Assembly: GCA_023406715.1 (NCBI GenBank)
Contig: JAEXVC010000004.1
Coordinates: forward strand, 1 to 39,769
DNA from: Bacteroidota bacterium
GTDB lineage: Bacteria > Bacteroidota > Bacteroidia > Bacteroidales > Tenuifilaceae
Length of the DNA: 39,769 nt
Direction: 5' to 3'
Of the stretch, positions 16,703 through 24,951 are shown piece by piece; positions within the stretch are counted from its first letter, which is position 1, and each line of letters starts with the position of its first letter. Under the pieces are notes generated by a model. It was not told where the DNA came from and ran no database searches. It was given only the letters and a program-made list of their open reading frames with translations. Made by a program: the position numbers and the translations under genes.

Positions 16703-19195
16703 ATGCAAATCATCAATAAATCAATGAATAGAAGATTACCCATAAAATTTCTGATTACGATTCTAGTGTTTCTCTCATCGTATAACTCACTGCTTGCCCA
16801 AAGTAATTTATTCAAGCAGACATTTACCGATGCAGAATACTACATTCTAATGCAGGATTACCGCGAAGCCCTTCCTCTGTACCAGAAATTGTATAGAATG
16901 GATTCAACCAACGCAAATGTAAACTATAGGCTTGGACAATGCTACCTAAACATTCCTGGGCTAAAGAGTAAAGCAATACCTTACCTTGAAAATGCAACAA
17001 AAAGTATTAACCCAAAATATAATGAGGGTTCTTACAAAGAAACACAAGCCCCTCCTGTTTCACTTTTTAACTTAGGAGAAGCATACATGGTAAACCATAT
17101 GCTTGATAAGGCACTAGAAGTTTTCTCACAGTTTAAAGAAAGGCTCGATGTTAAGGATATTTACAATTTAGATTACGTTAATCAGCAAATAAAGGCCTGC
17201 GAAAACGCCAATGAGTTTTTAAAAACCCCTATTAGAATTGAAACTGAAAAAGTAATTCCTTTTGCTGAACGAAACAAAAATTGCAACTACCCTACCCTTT
17301 CGGGCGATAGACAATCGATGATTTTTACAGTTAAGGAGAAGTTTTATAGCGGAATTTTTTACTGCACCAAAGAGCAGGATAAATGGAGTACCCCCAAAAA
17401 CATTACACTTGAACTGGCCATTGAAGGTGAGGTTTATTCAACTGCACTTAACCAAAACGGAACACAACTTCTGCTTTTCAAAAACGATATAACAACTGGC
17501 ACTATATACTACTCCAATTTAATTAATGGTAAATGGCAACCAGTAAAAAAAATCAACAATGGCATTTCATCTAAGGATTGGGAAACATTTGCGTCCTTTG
17601 CTAATAACGATAAAACATTGCTATTTACATCAAATAGGAAGGGAGGATTAGGGGGCATTGACATTTATATGGCCGATTTAATGCCCAATGGCTCCTGGGG
17701 TAATATTAGAAATCTTTCCGACATTAACACTCCCTACAACGAAGAATCGCCAATACTATCCAGTGATGGAGAAACTCTTTACTTTGCTTCGCAGGGACAT
17801 AATTCTATGGGCGGTTTCGATATTTTCTACTCCAGACTACTACCCAACGGAAAATGGTCCACTCCAATTAACATGGGCTACCCTATAAACACACCCGACG
17901 ATGAGTTTTACTACTTCCCACTCGATAGCACATCGGGTTTAATGCCACTTGTAAGTAAGGATTTAATTACTTTTTATGAGATATATAAGGTTGATATCAA
18001 GCCTGCCATAGTTCAAAAGTATATCACTTTACTTGGCAAAACAATACTTTCTGATAATGCCGAAATTAACTCAGATAGCATTCTTGTAACCATAAAAAAC
18101 ATTAGTGATTCCTCTATTTTCGCACAAGTAAAGCCTACAAACTCATTGGGAGATTTTACAACTAAAATTATTCCAGGCAATTATGTGCTGGAAGCCACAT
18201 GCCGAAACTACACGATGGAACCTGTAAATTTATTTATTCCTGAAAACCACTCGCAAAATAGCTTTAATTTAGAACTCACACTTATACCCAAAATAGTTTC
18301 ACAAGGCCTTGCATTAAAACTTAAGAATATTCTATTCGATTTCGATAGCTACACGCTTTCACGTGACTCTAAATTTGAACTGGAGAAAGTATATAGTTTG
18401 ATGGAGGCAAACCCTCAACTTTATATCGAAGTGATTGGACATACCGATAGCAAGGGTTCTCCAACCTACAATCTAAAACTATCATCAAAACGTGCTAAAT
18501 CTGTAGTGGAATATTTAGTAGCCAAAGGTATTGATGAGCGAAGATTTATCGTAAAAGGCTTAGGAGCCTTATCGAGCATTGCATCGAATGTAAACCCCGA
18601 TGGCACAGATAATCCTGCTGGAAGATGTTTGAATCGCAGAGCAAGCATTAAAATTATAAGTGGAAACAAAAGCATACAGATTGATAATGTTGATGTTCCA
18701 GAGAATCTTAAGCCTCAGAACTTAACCTATACCATTCTTATTGCTAGGACTGGTGATTCAACTAACAATCAGAGCATTAAGAACGTTGAACGTGAGTTAG
18801 ATATGTACTCAACCAGAACAGATATTGGCGCTGCGTTTTACCTAAATATTGGCAGTTTTGAGAACAAGTCCAAAGCTATTTCGACTCTTAACAAGGTGGT
18901 TGAGTTTTTCCCAAATGCCAGTTTGGTTAGTGAGGTTGAACTTCGCAGGTTAATCAAGTATGAATTCAGCATTAGGGAAAATGCTAAAACTGTTTATACT
19001 ATTCTTCTTATGACCAGCGAAACACCTGTCAGTAAAAGTTCATTCAAAGGCGTTGTCCCCACTGAACAAAAGGGAACCGATGGAATTTACAGGTATTACT
19101 TTGGTACATATAGTTCAAAAGAACAGGCACATTCGAACCTCGAAAAGATAAACCCTCTGGGATACCCTAACGCAATGATTGTTAAGTTCAAGTAA
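16703..19195 (+). CDS. OmpA-family envelope protein: TPR, PD40 propeller, CRD, OmpA, extra C-terminal region
   Basis: An 830-residue exported protein. After a signal peptide ending NSLLAQ come TPR-like helices (about 40-175), a WD40-like PD40 beta-propeller (about 190-430, with LLFTSNRKGGLGGIDIYMA and LYFASQGHNSMGGFDIF), a carboxypeptidase-regulatory-like domain (about 440-525) and an OmpA peptidoglycan-binding domain (about 538-652, with ILFDFDSYTL, GHTDSKGS, N-x-x-LS-x-x-RA and NRRASIKI). A further 175-residue region has two SPOR-like motifs (FYLNIGSFENKSKAI and YYFGTYSSKEQAHSNL). TPR-PD40-CRD-OmpA is the layout of PorE of the T9SS, but many paralogues share it and PorE is a lipoprotein, whereas no lipobox Cys is present here. 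It likely links the outer membrane to peptidoglycan. ATG at 16703 is used; ATG at 16724 is also possible. Confidence 0.85.
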   Translation: MQIINKSMNRRLPIKFLITILVFLSSYNSLLAQSNLFKQTFTDAEYYILMQDYREALPLYQKLYRMDSTNANVNYRLGQCYLNIPGLKSKAIPYLENATKSINPKYNEGSYKETQAPPVSLFNLGEAYMVNHMLDKALEVFSQFKERLDVKDIYNLDYVNQQIKACENANEFLKTPIRIETEKVIPFAERNKNCNYPTLSGDRQSMIFTVKEKFYSGIFYCTKEQDKWSTPKNITLELAIEGEVYSTALNQNGTQLLLFKNDITTGTIYYSNLINGKWQPVKKINNGISSKDWETFASFANNDKTLLFTSNRKGGLGGIDIYMADLMPNGSWGNIRNLSDINTPYNEESPILSSDGETLYFASQGHNSMGGFDIFYSRLLPNGKWSTPINMGYPINTPDDEFYYFPLDSTSGLMPLVSKDLITFYEIYKVDIKPAIVQKYITLLGKTILSDNAEINSDSILVTIKNISDSSIFAQVKPTNSLGDFTTKIIPGNYVLEATCRNYTMEPVNLFIPENHSQNSFNLELTLIPKIVSQGLALKLKNILFDFDSYTLSRDSKFELEKVYSLMEANPQLYIEVIGHTDSKGSPTYNLKLSSKRAKSVVEYLVAKGIDERRFIVKGLGALSSIASNVNPDGTDNPAGRCLNRRASIKIISGNKSIQIDNVDVPENLKPQNLTYTILIARTGDSTNNQSIKNVERELDMYSTRTDIGAAFYLNIGSFENKSKAISTLNKVVEFFPNASLVSEVELRRLIKYEFSIRENAKTVYTILLMTSETPVSKSSFKGVVPTEQKGTDGIYRYYFGTYSSKEQAHSNLEKINPLGYPNAMIVKFK

Positions 19196-19211
19196 ATCGC
19201 AAAATAAACGG

Positions 19212-19778
19212 ATGACCGAGAATATTCTGGAAAATAGTGTTGTAAAACTGAGGGCTCCAGAACCAACTGATATTGAAACTCTTTACACTTGGGAAAATAA
19301 CATGGAGATATGGACTGTAAGTAACACCATTACTCCATTCTCACGTTTTGTTCTTAAAAAATATATAGAAACAGCACACCTCGATATTTGGGAAACCAAG
19401 CAGCTCAGGTTGATTATTGAAGCAAAAAATCAGAGTTCGTTAATGAACTTTCCTGTGGGTTTAATTGACCTTTTCGATTTTGACCCTTACCATCAACGTG
19501 CTGGGATTGGAATTCTTATTTCCAACAAAGAACATAGGCAAAAAGGTTATGCCTCGGAGGCATTAAGCCTACTTATTCGATACAGTTTCGAAATTATTCA
19601 GTTAAGCCAACTTTACTGTAATATCTCGGCAAACAACACAGTTAGTCTACAACTGTTCGAAAACAAAGGCTTCGAAAAGGTTGGAGTTAAAAAATCGTGG
19701 CTAAAAACAAGGGAAGGTTGGGAAGATGAAATTATGCTCCAGCTCCTCAACCCAAAACCTAGAATTCCTAAAAGTTAA
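19212..19778 (+). CDS. GNAT-family N-acetyltransferase (RimJ/RimL type)
   Basis: A 188-residue acetyl-CoA-dependent N-acetyltransferase. Marks are VKLRAPEPTDIETLYTWENN at the start (residues 10-29), the strand-turn AGIGILISNKEHRQKGYASEAL that carries the CoA-binding loop, and a C-terminal NTVSLQLFENKGFEKVGVKK. This resembles the RimJ/RimL and SpeG-type subgroups; the acceptor is unknown. ATG at 19212 is chosen over a TTG at 19179 that would overlap the upstream gene. It follows the OmpA-family gene by 16 bases, so may share its transcript. Its TAA stop overlaps the stop of the convergent aminotransferase in the palindrome TTAA. Confidence 0.88.
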   Translation: MTENILENSVVKLRAPEPTDIETLYTWENNMEIWTVSNTITPFSRFVLKKYIETAHLDIWETKQLRLIIEAKNQSSLMNFPVGLIDLFDFDPYHQRAGIGILISNKEHRQKGYASEALSLLIRYSFEIIQLSQLYCNISANNTVSLQLFENKGFEKVGVKKSWLKTREGWEDEIMLQLLNPKPRIPKS

Positions 19779-21238
19779 TCTAAATTGAAATGCTCATGAA
19801 CTGGAGTCCAGAATTTTCTGGCCTCAGGATTCTTATTGCAAAACTCGTTGGAGTGCTTACAGTAGGAGTAATCTTCCTTCCAAACATTTGCATTCTGGGC
19901 AATCTCCCTCAAAGCATTGGCAATATACTCAACCTCTGCGTTGGTTGTGGTTGGATGAATTGACCAACGAACCCAGCCTGGCTTCTCCGATAAATCGCCG
20001 TGATTAATCATATCCGTAATCTTGTGCGATTGCTCCTTGGTTACATTCAACAAGAAGTGACCATAAGTTCCAGCACAAACACAACCACCGCGCATTTGTA
20101 TTCCATAACGCTCGCTCAGCAATGTAACTACAAGGTTATAGTGAATATTCTCCATGTAGAATGATATTGCCCCTATCCTATTCCTGCAATTATCGGCCAA
20201 AATATGCAAGCCAGGAATTCCTTTAGTTTTCTCGAACGCAAGTTCAACCAATTCCTCTTCACGTTTCTGAATATTATCGGTACCCATTTGCTCCTTAAGC
20301 CTAATTGCATAAGCAGTTCTGATTGCCTGAAGAAAACCAGGAGTTCCGCCATCCTCACGACGCTCGATATCATCAATATACTTGTACTCGCCCCAAGGGT
20401 TTGTCCAATCCACAGTACCTCCACCTGGATGGTCGGGAACACGATTCTTATAAAGGTGAGAGTTAAATATTAGCACACCCGATGCACCTGGACCACCAAG
20501 AAATTTATGGGGCGAGAAGAAAATTGCATCCAACTTCATCATTGGGTCTGCTGGGTGCATATTAATTTCCACATAGGGTGCCGATGCTGCAAAATCAACA
20601 AAGCATAAACCTCCCTCCTCGTGCATTACCTTGGCAAGTTCATGATAAGGAGTTTTTATGCCAGTAACATTGCTACAGGCAGTGAATGAGCCTATTTTCA
20701 TAGGTCTGTCGGCATATTGCTTAACAACCTTGCGGAGTTCGTCGGGCGAAACGGTTAAACGATTATCTGGCTCTACCACTACCACCTCAGCAATAGTTTC
20801 GTACCACGAGGTTTGGTTGGAGTGATGTTCCATATGTGTTACAAACACAACAGGACACTCCTTTGGGTTCTCGAATACAAAACTGCTATTCTTAAATCCT
20901 AGTATACGTTGGAATTTATTGATAGAAGAGGTCATTCCAAAGCCCGATGTAACAATAACATCCTCCTTAGCAGCATTTACATGACGTTTAATTTCCTTTA
21001 AGGCAAAATGGTAAGCGTCGGTCATAAACTTACCTGTATGACTACTCTCGGTATGTGTATTGGCTACCATTGGACCAAATAGATTGAGCATTTTATCCTC
21101 GATAGGACGGTAAAGCCTACCGCTGGCAATCCAATCGGCATAAATTAACTTTTGCTCACCATAAATGGTCTTATATGTTGCATCGATTCCGACAATATTG
21201 TTCCGGAATTTCTCAAAATATTTCTCCAAGTTGCTCAT
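19775..21238 (-). CDS. Class V aminotransferase-fold PLP enzyme (cysteine desulfurase-like)
   Basis: A 487-residue fold-type I PLP enzyme. Marks are YADWIASGRLYRPIE (33-47), THTESSHTG, VTSGFGMTSSINK (phosphate loop region, 96-108), VDFAASAP with the PLP-pairing Asp, and the PLP lysine in FSPHKFLGGPGASG (Lys245). The C-terminal loop QMRGGCVCAGTYGHFLL (Cys386, Cys388) takes the place of the cysteine-bearing loop of SufS/NifS enzymes. The family is annotated broadly as class V aminotransferase; the substrate is not evident. The size, about 80 residues above SufS, argues against a plain cysteine desulfurase. The start is 17 bases after the HsdR_N-like gene, probably one transcript from the promoter at 21731-21760. 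Confidence 0.88.
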   Translation of the reverse strand: MSNLEKYFEKFRNNIVGIDATYKTIYGEQKLIYADWIASGRLYRPIEDKMLNLFGPMVANTHTESSHTGKFMTDAYHFALKEIKRHVNAAKEDVIVTSGFGMTSSINKFQRILGFKNSSFVFENPKECPVVFVTHMEHHSNQTSWYETIAEVVVVEPDNRLTVSPDELRKVVKQYADRPMKIGSFTACSNVTGIKTPYHELAKVMHEEGGLCFVDFAASAPYVEINMHPADPMMKLDAIFFSPHKFLGGPGASGVLIFNSHLYKNRVPDHPGGGTVDWTNPWGEYKYIDDIERREDGGTPGFLQAIRTAYAIRLKEQMGTDNIQKREEELVELAFEKTKGIPGLHILADNCRNRIGAISFYMENIHYNLVVTLLSERYGIQMRGGCVCAGTYGHFLLNVTKEQSHKITDMINHGDLSEKPGWVRWSIHPTTTNAEVEYIANALREIAQNANVWKEDYSYCKHSNEFCNKNPEARKFWTPVHEHFNLD

Positions 21239-21255
21239 AATAAGTATATATTGTG

Positions 21256-21726
21256 TTAACTAATCATTTCAATATAACTAGGAATGGTCGATAATGGCAT
21301 AAACTGTTTATTCTCCCAATCCACTATTACGCTGTAATGTTTTAAACCATTGGTTATAAACAGATACTTTGCCTTAAAATGGATATTATAACGCCCCACC
21401 TGTTCTATAACTGATGCATTTAAATCCACCTCAGGGGCCTTGCATTCCACAAGCGCTATAGGACTCCCCTGCTTACTATAGATTACAATATCGGCCCGAT
21501 GGTTTACTGCGTTTAATTTCAGAGCGACCTCTACACCAATTAAACCTGCAGGTACACCACATTGCTCAACCAAATAATTGATAAAATGCTGGCGAACCCA
21601 CTCTTCAGGCGTTAATTGCACATATTTTTTCCTTATTGGGTCAAATATTTGCATTCCCAGTTCATTTTCCTTGGTTTTACAAGAGTAACTAGGCAGATTT
21701 AGCGGTATTTTAACCATTTCGCTCAT
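21256..21726 (-). CDS. Orphan type I restriction HsdR N-terminal domain protein
   Basis: A 156-residue stand-alone protein with the HsdR_N PD-(D/E)xK nuclease fold: VEVALKLNAVNHRADIVIY (Asp79) followed by SPIALVECKAPE (Glu94, Lys96), i.e. an intact D...ExK metal site. The N-terminus has the IFDPIRKKYVQLTPEEWVRQHFI helix region typical of the small Bacteroidota proteins of this kind. No HsdM, HsdS or helicase is nearby, so it is not a restriction system; its job is unknown. ATG at 21726 (or 21717) fits the promoter, whose -7 box lies only 5 bases upstream; a longer frame to 21789 would start upstream of it. The next gene, 17 bases on, is the class V aminotransferase. Confidence 0.82.
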   Translation of the reverse strand: MSEMVKIPLNLPSYSCKTKENELGMQIFDPIRKKYVQLTPEEWVRQHFINYLVEQCGVPAGLIGVEVALKLNAVNHRADIVIYSKQGSPIALVECKAPEVDLNASVIEQVGRYNIHFKAKYLFITNGLKHYSVIVDWENKQFMPLSTIPSYIEMIS

Positions 21727-21730
21727 AGTG

Positions 21731-21760
21731 CAAAAATATATATTAGATAATTTGTAGCAA
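21731..21760 (-). promoter_or_regulatory. Promoter of the HsdR_N-like gene, giving a near-leaderless mRNA
   Basis: On the minus strand TTG (21760-21758), 19 bases and TATTTTTG (21738-21731) match the Bacteroidota pattern exactly. The box ends only 4 bases before the ATG at 21726, so transcription should begin at or very near the start codon (21726 or 21717). Confidence 0.55.
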
Positions 21761-21928
21761 CATATATAGATATTTATACTATAAAACACTGTAGATGTGG
21801 GTTTTTATTACATTCTTACAGTATTAAGATTTTTTAAGGATGATGCATTTGCGAATTAATACACTGAATTACAATTATTTGTCAAAATAAAGTTTTTATT
21901 CGGCATACTATGTTTAAAAACAGTATTT

Positions 21929-21956
21929 TTGCTTTAGAGGATAAGGAGTATCTTTG
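21929..21956 (+). promoter_or_regulatory. Promoter of the amn-holA operon
   Basis: TTG (21929-21931), 17 bases and TATCTTTG (21949-21956) match the Bacteroidota consensus. It implies a leader of about 110 bases before the ATG at 22075. Confidence 0.6.
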
Positions 21957-22074
21957 CAAAATTTATTTTTTCAAAAAAAGATAGATATTGCAACTAGAAT
22001 TTTTAAAAAAAGCAGCAAGTTTTATTGCTGAACACAATTTATCCAGCACAAGAATCTAAACTAAAACAACACAT

Positions 22075-22845
22075 ATGAAGACCAAAGAAGAAATTGTAGA
22101 GAATTGGCTTCCCCGGTATACCGGACAAAAGCTCGAGGATTTTGGTTCGCACATTTTGCTTACTAATTTCAGAGGTTACTTGGAGTTTTTTGCCAAGTAT
22201 CACAACGTTGAAATTGTAAACCCACTAGCCAATATGCCCTGTGCCACAGCTGATGGCATTACAATGATTGACTTTGGAATGGGAAGTCCTAATGCAGCAA
22301 CAATTATGGACCTTTTAAGTGCCATAAAACCCAAAGCAGTTTTATTCCTTGGCAAATGCGGTGGATTAAAGAAGAAAAATGAGGTGGGCGATTTTATTAT
22401 TCCCATTGCAGCAATTCGTCACGAAGGAACATCGAACGACTATATGCCCCCAGAAGTGCCTGCACTACCTGCATTTACACTTCAACGTGTAGTTTCATCA
22501 ACCATTAAGAATCACCAACGCGACTACTGGACAGGAACTGTTGTAACTACCAACCGCAGGGTATGGGAATACGACGATAATTTTAAAGAATATCTACGAT
22601 TAACCCGAGCTATGGCAATAGATATGGAAACAGCTACTATATTTACAGTTGGTTTCTATAACGAAATTCCAACGGGAGCTATGCTACTTGTTACCGACCA
22701 GCCTATGATTTCGGAAGGTGTAAAAACTACCGATAGCGATAAAAAGGTCGATAACCTGTTTGTGGAGGAACAAATTAAGATTGGAATTGAGTCGATGAAA
22801 CGCTTAATAAACAATAGCGAATCGGTAAAGCATCTTCGATTCTAA
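22075..22845 (+). CDS. amn: AMP nucleosidase
   Basis: AMP nucleosidase splits AMP into adenine and ribose 5-phosphate and helps control adenylate levels. The 256-residue protein is the short form found in Bacteroidota, with the nucleoside phosphorylase fold: TMIDFGMGSPNAATIMDLL, AVLFLGKCGGLKKKNEVGDFI, the EGTSNDYMPPEVPALP segment and AMAIDMETATIF, which holds the ribose-binding Met-Glu pair, followed by TDQPM. It lacks the N-terminal regulatory domain of the Escherichia coli enzyme. It is first in a tight five-gene run (gaps of 7, 2, 3 and -1 bases) transcribed from the promoter at 21929-21956. Confidence 0.9.
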   Translation: MKTKEEIVENWLPRYTGQKLEDFGSHILLTNFRGYLEFFAKYHNVEIVNPLANMPCATADGITMIDFGMGSPNAATIMDLLSAIKPKAVLFLGKCGGLKKKNEVGDFIIPIAAIRHEGTSNDYMPPEVPALPAFTLQRVVSSTIKNHQRDYWTGTVVTTNRRVWEYDDNFKEYLRLTRAMAIDMETATIFTVGFYNEIPTGAMLLVTDQPMISEGVKTTDSDKKVDNLFVEEQIKIGIESMKRLINNSESVKHLRF

Positions 22846-22852
22846 ACAATAA

Positions 22853-23893
22853 ATGGCAAAACAGAACTTAACACTCGACTCGTACGTCAACATAATAGAT
22901 GAGCTTAAGAACAAGATTTTTAAGCCCATCTATTTTCTTACCGGCGACGAAACTTACTACATCGACAAAATATCGGACTACATTGCCGATAATGTGCTAA
23001 CAGCAGAGGAAAAGGCTTTCAACCAAACAATTATCTACGGAAAGGATATCTCCATTGCCGATGTAATTAACTCGGCTCGTCGATTCCCAATGATGTCCAA
23101 CTATCAGGTTATCATTGTAAAGGAGGCGCAAAACATAAAAAACCTTGCCGACCTCGAAATCTACCTTAAAACGCCACAACCCTCAACTATTCTGGTAGTT
23201 TGCCACAAACCAAAATCGGACGGAAAAGGTAAATCCGACAGGTTAACCAAGGTAACCAACCTTGCAAAGCAAAAAGGTGTTTTCTTTGAATCGAAAAAGC
23301 TCTACGATTACCAAATTCCCGATTGGATTATTAATTACCTCAAGCAAAAGAATATCAAAATTGACCTAGTTGCGGCAAATCTGCTAAACGAATATCTCGG
23401 AAACGATTTAAGCAAAATTTCGCATGAGCTAGAGAAACTAATAATCACATTGCCTCCAGATAACAAACAGATTACAAGTCAAAACATAGAGCAAAACATT
23501 GGCATTAGCAAGGATTTCAACCGATTTGAACTAACTAAAGCGCTGGGCGAAAAAAATGTGCTAAAAGCCAATAGAATTGTGGATTACTTTGCACACAACG
23601 CCTCGGCAAACCCATTTGTGCTAACAATATCGGCAATTCATCAGTACTTTGTAAAAATATTCCGACTACATTTCCTTAAGGATAAAAGCCGAGAGAATAT
23701 TGCCCGCGAATTGGGTGTAAACCCATTCTTTACAGCCGAATACGAAACAGCCGCAAAAAAGTACGACCCCAAAAAGTGTATCGATATTTTTGCGCTACTA
23801 CGTGATTACGATATGCGCTCGAAGGGAGTTAACAACAACTCCACCGACCACGGCGAACTGCTCCGAGAATTAGTTTTCAAAATATTGCACTAA
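22853..23893 (+). CDS. holA: DNA polymerase III subunit delta
   Basis: HolA is the delta subunit of the clamp loader, which opens the beta clamp and places it on DNA. The 346-residue length is normal. The N-terminal YFLTGDETYYIDKISDYI (about residues 27-44) is the family opening, FPMMSNYQVIIVKEAQNIKNL is the clamp-contact region, followed by ILVVCHKPK and the C-terminal helical collar domain with ANPFVLTISAIHQYFVKIFRL. It lies 7 bases after amn and 2 bases before the rhomboid gene. Confidence 0.93.
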   Translation: MAKQNLTLDSYVNIIDELKNKIFKPIYFLTGDETYYIDKISDYIADNVLTAEEKAFNQTIIYGKDISIADVINSARRFPMMSNYQVIIVKEAQNIKNLADLEIYLKTPQPSTILVVCHKPKSDGKGKSDRLTKVTNLAKQKGVFFESKKLYDYQIPDWIINYLKQKNIKIDLVAANLLNEYLGNDLSKISHELEKLIITLPPDNKQITSQNIEQNIGISKDFNRFELTKALGEKNVLKANRIVDYFAHNASANPFVLTISAIHQYFVKIFRLHFLKDKSRENIARELGVNPFFTAEYETAAKKYDPKKCIDIFALLRDYDMRSKGVNNNSTDHGELLRELVFKILH

Positions 23894-23895
23894 GT

Positions 23896-24513
23896 ATGAC
23901 CCTAATTATTATAGTTGTCACTGTTGCCATATCGCTATATGCTTTTGGCGAGAATAATCTTATGCAACGGCTGCTTTTAAGTCCATACCGTGTTTTCAAA
24001 AACAAGGAGTGGTATAGGCTTATTACCCACGCCTTTGTTCACGCAGGCTTTTTGCATCTTTTCATCAATATGTTTGTGCTTTACTCTTTTGGAATGGCCG
24101 TTGAACACTGGCTTAAACAATTACAGGCAAGCGGTTATATTGATTATCCAATTCTTCACTTCTTTACGCTTTACTTTGGCGGAGTTGTAATTGCTACACT
24201 TACCACGCTAAAAAAACATAAGGATAACTACTACTACCAAAGTGTGGGGGCATCGGGCGCGGTATCTGGATTTGTGTTCTTCTGTGTTTTCTTCGACCCA
24301 TTGGAAAAACTCTACTTAATGGCAATAATTCCAATACCAGGAATTGTTTTTGCAGTGGCGTATTTAGCATACTCGCACTACATGAGCAAAAAGGAGGGCG
24401 ACAATATTAACCATGATGCACACTTTATTGGAGCTGTATTTGGATTTATATACCCACTGCTGATTAACCCAAAATTAATATTACACTTCTTGAGTAGTTT
24501 GAAGTTGATATAA
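23896..24513 (+). CDS. Rhomboid-family intramembrane serine protease
   Basis: A 205-residue membrane protein with about six membrane segments. The rhomboid catalytic pair is intact: Ser120 in QSVGASGAVSGF and His176 in NHDAHFIGAVFGF. The upstream HLFINMFVLYSFG (His54, Asn58) supplies the oxyanion side, and EWYRLITHAFVHAG is the usual first-loop motif. Such proteases cut membrane proteins within the bilayer; the target here is unknown. It starts 2 bases after the holA stop and is followed after 3 bases by the Nudix gene, so is in the amn operon. Confidence 0.94.
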   Translation: MTLIIIVVTVAISLYAFGENNLMQRLLLSPYRVFKNKEWYRLITHAFVHAGFLHLFINMFVLYSFGMAVEHWLKQLQASGYIDYPILHFFTLYFGGVVIATLTTLKKHKDNYYYQSVGASGAVSGFVFFCVFFDPLEKLYLMAIIPIPGIVFAVAYLAYSHYMSKKEGDNINHDAHFIGAVFGFIYPLLINPKLILHFLSSLKLI

Positions 24514-24516
24514 AAA

Positions 24517-24951
24517 ATGATGGCCATAAAAGTAAACACATCTGATATATCCGAGAATAACACTCATCAATACGTTGTAATTCTTGCATCGACAGAAGAA
24601 GATTGGATATTTGTTAGAAATAAACAACGAACCACATGGGAGTTGCCCGGAGGGCACATAGAGCCAAACGAATCGGTATTTGATGCTGCCAAACGAGAAC
24701 TATTTGAGGAGACAGGAGCATTAAAATTCAAACTTACAGCGCTGTTGGATTATTCAGTTGAAACAGATGTTGCAAAAAGTTCAGGAAGAGTTTTTATTGC
24801 ACAGGAAATTACGTTAGGGTCACTTCCTGACAGTGAAATAGCCGAAATACAAATCTCCAAAAATTTACCGGATAATTTAACCTACCCACTTATTCAACCA
24901 ATATTATTCGAAAAAGCACTAAATTTAGCCGTTCAGAAAGGGTTAATTTAA
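24517..24951 (+). CDS. Nudix hydrolase
   Basis: A 144-residue Nudix protein, probably a nucleotide pyrophosphohydrolase. The full Nudix box is present: Gly46-x5-Glu52-x7-Arg60-Glu61-x2-Glu64-Glu65-x-Gly67 (GHIEPNESVFDAAKRELFEETGA). The region ahead, WIFVRNKQRTTWELPGG, is the usual beta-strand pair. The substrate is not evident. Two consecutive ATG codons can start it. Its TAA stop shares one base with the next ATG (TAATG), so translation of the two genes is coupled. Confidence 0.92.
   Translation: MMAIKVNTSDISENNTHQYVVILASTEEDWIFVRNKQRTTWELPGGHIEPNESVFDAAKRELFEETGALKFKLTALLDYSVETDVAKSSGRVFIAQEITLGSLPDSEIAEIQISKNLPDNLTYPLIQPILFEKALNLAVQKGLI

Larger units (their letters stand above)
21727..22074. 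other. 348-base divergent intergenic region
   Basis: The spacer between the HsdR_N-like gene and the AMP nucleosidase gene is AT-rich and has no plausible coding frame. It holds the two outward promoters (21731-21760 minus, 21929-21956 plus) and a small hairpin CAGCAA/TTGCTG (22013-22030) in the long leader of the nucleosidase mRNA. I see nothing else in it. Confidence 0.6.

Noticed and set aside
21256..21726. Type I restriction-modification system
   Set aside because: Only the nuclease N-terminal domain is present; there is no helicase part, HsdM or HsdS within the window.
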